From contig NZ_SMZJ02000003.1 of NCBI RefSeq assembly GCF_004358095.2, positions 310,001-374,000 on the forward strand: DNA of 64,000 nucleotides, read 5' to 3'. Source of the DNA: Seonamhaeicola sediminis. GTDB lineage: Bacteria > Bacteroidota > Bacteroidia > Flavobacteriales > Flavobacteriaceae. The notes beneath the pieces are model-generated. The model was not told the DNA's origin, made no database searches, and saw only the letters and a program-made list of their open reading frames with translations. The translations under genes were made by a program, and so were the position numbers. Below, one piece after another: positions 63,035-64,000 of this stretch. The stretch's first letter is position 1. Each line of letters begins with the position of its first letter.

Positions 63035-64000
63035 ATGGGCTTTTTTGACTTCCTAACCGAAGAAATAGCAATAGATTTAGGGACAGCAAACACACTTATT
63101 ATTCACAACGACAAAGTAGTTGTTGATGCGCCGTCAATTGTAGCAAGAGATAGAATTACTGGTAAAATAATTGCTGTTGGCCAAGAGGCAAATTTAATGC
63201 AAGGAAAAACCCATGAAAACATAAAAACCATTCGCCCTTTAAAAGACGGGGTTATTGCAGATTTTGATGCTTCAGAACAAATGATTAGTATGTTTATTAA
63301 AAACATACCTGCCTTAAAAAAGAAGTTCTTTACTCCGGCTCTTAGAATGGTAATTTGCATCCCCTCTGGGATTACAGAAGTAGAAATGCGAGCAGTTAAA
63401 GAAAGTGCCGAACGTGTTAATGGAAAAGAAGTTTACCTTATCCATGAACCTATGGCTGCAGCTATTGGTATTGGGGTTGATATTATGCAGCCTAAAGGAA
63501 ATATGGTGGTTGATATAGGTGGAGGAACCACCGAAATTGCTGTTATTGCCCTTGGTGGTATTGTATGTGATAAATCTGTTAAAATTGCAGGTGATGTTTT
63601 TACAAACGATATTGTGTATTATATGCGTACCCAACACAACCTTTATGTTGGGGAGCGAACTGCTGAAAAAATAAAAATCCAAATTGGTGCAGCCACCGAA
63701 GATTTAGAACTCCCTCCTGAAGATATGAGTGTTCAAGGTCGTGATTTATTAACTGGTAAACCTAAACAAGTATCCATATCGTATAGAGAAATAGCCAAGG
63801 CTTTAGATAAGTCTATTTTACGTATTGAAGATGCTGTTATGGAAACCCTATCACAAACACCTCCTGAATTGGCTGCTGACATATACAATACCGGAATTTA
63901 CTTAGCAGGTGGTGGTTCTATGTTGCGTGGTTTAGACAAACGTTTATCTCAAAAAACAGACCTTCCTGTTTATATAGCCGAAGACCCTTTACGTGCCGTT
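63035..64000 (+). CDS. mreB: Rod shape-determining protein MreB (3' end beyond window)
   Basis: Partial gene: 322 codons are visible from the ATG at 63035. It opens MGFFDFLTEEIAIDLGTANT, with the actin-like phosphate 1 motif IDLGTANT, then GKTHENIKTIRPLKDGVIAD, VCIPSGITEVE-like (here VICIPSGITEVEMRA), phosphate 2 VVDIGGGTTEIAVI and GIYLAGGGSMLRGL. MreB filaments direct the cell-wall elongation machine. The C-terminus (about 20 residues) lies beyond the window. Confidence 0.97.
   Translation, partial: MGFFDFLTEEIAIDLGTANTLIIHNDKVVVDAPSIVARDRITGKIIAVGQEANLMQGKTHENIKTIRPLKDGVIADFDASEQMISMFIKNIPALKKKFFTPALRMVICIPSGITEVEMRAVKESAERVNGKEVYLIHEPMAAAIGIGVDIMQPKGNMVVDIGGGTTEIAVIALGGIVCDKSVKIAGDVFTNDIVYYMRTQHNLYVGERTAEKIKIQIGAATEDLELPPEDMSVQGRDLLTGKPKQVSISYREIAKALDKSILRIEDAVMETLSQTPPELAADIYNTGIYLAGGGSMLRGLDKRLSQKTDLPVYIAEDPLRAV

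Overview
The window looks like chromosomal DNA from a gliding, probably marine member of the Flavobacteriaceae (Bacteroidota). The evidence is a complete gldKLMN cluster (type IX secretion and gliding), an exosortase-F pair, SusC/SusD proteins, a sulfatase-bearing polysaccharide utilization locus (PUL), AT-rich DNA, weak Shine-Dalgarno signals and promoter -7 boxes of the Bacteroidota type (TAnnTTTG). No transposase, integrase, phage gene or CRISPR array was seen.

Region 1 (1-20.5 kb) is a PUL read leftwards as one array: surface glycan-binding lipoprotein, SusC, SusD, GH30, a clan GH-A hydrolase resembling GH51, a second GH30, sulfatase, MFS sugar porter, SGNH esterase, GH2 and a DUF5107 protein cut by the window edge. 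A divergent AraC-type regulator sits at its head across a 565-bp intergenic region. The enzymes point to a sulfated, possibly acylated polysaccharide, perhaps a galactan or arabinogalactan-like polymer; the exact substrate cannot be read from sequence.

Region 2 (20.5-31.2 kb) holds the initiator tRNA-Met, a small CPXCG zinc-ribbon-like protein, a secreted leucine-rich-repeat protein, a three-gene RND efflux operon, an ABC-F ATPase, a DUF983 protein and an FAD-dependent oxidoreductase. Region 3 (31.3-41.5 kb) holds gldKLMN, an arginase-fold protein that has lost metal ligands, topA, and two tandem paralogous membrane proteins.

Region 4 (41.6-54 kb) starts with two lipoproteins on the minus strand, then the rightward series miaB, sigma-54 activator, lptE, TPR-like gene, secG, groES, groEL. 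A coiled-coil protein, an AarF/UbiB-type kinase with a small partner, and a CBS-domain protein follow. Region 5 (54-59.5 kb) is a leftward copper or heavy-metal cluster: HYC_CC_PP protein, P-type ATPase, TonB-dependent receptor with a cysteine pair in its plug, and a secreted HMA protein. Region 6 (59.6-64 kb) has the xrtF pair, a divergent GAF/fRMsr-like protein, purH and the 5' part of mreB.

No single gene is clearly a new system. The observations most worth checking are a CGATGAAA(A/T) motif shared upstream of gldK and the LRR gene, a possible sigma-54 promoter in front of groESL close to a sigma-54 activator gene, the degenerate arginase between topA and gldK, and a near-identical lipoprotein export linker on two unrelated PUL hydrolases.
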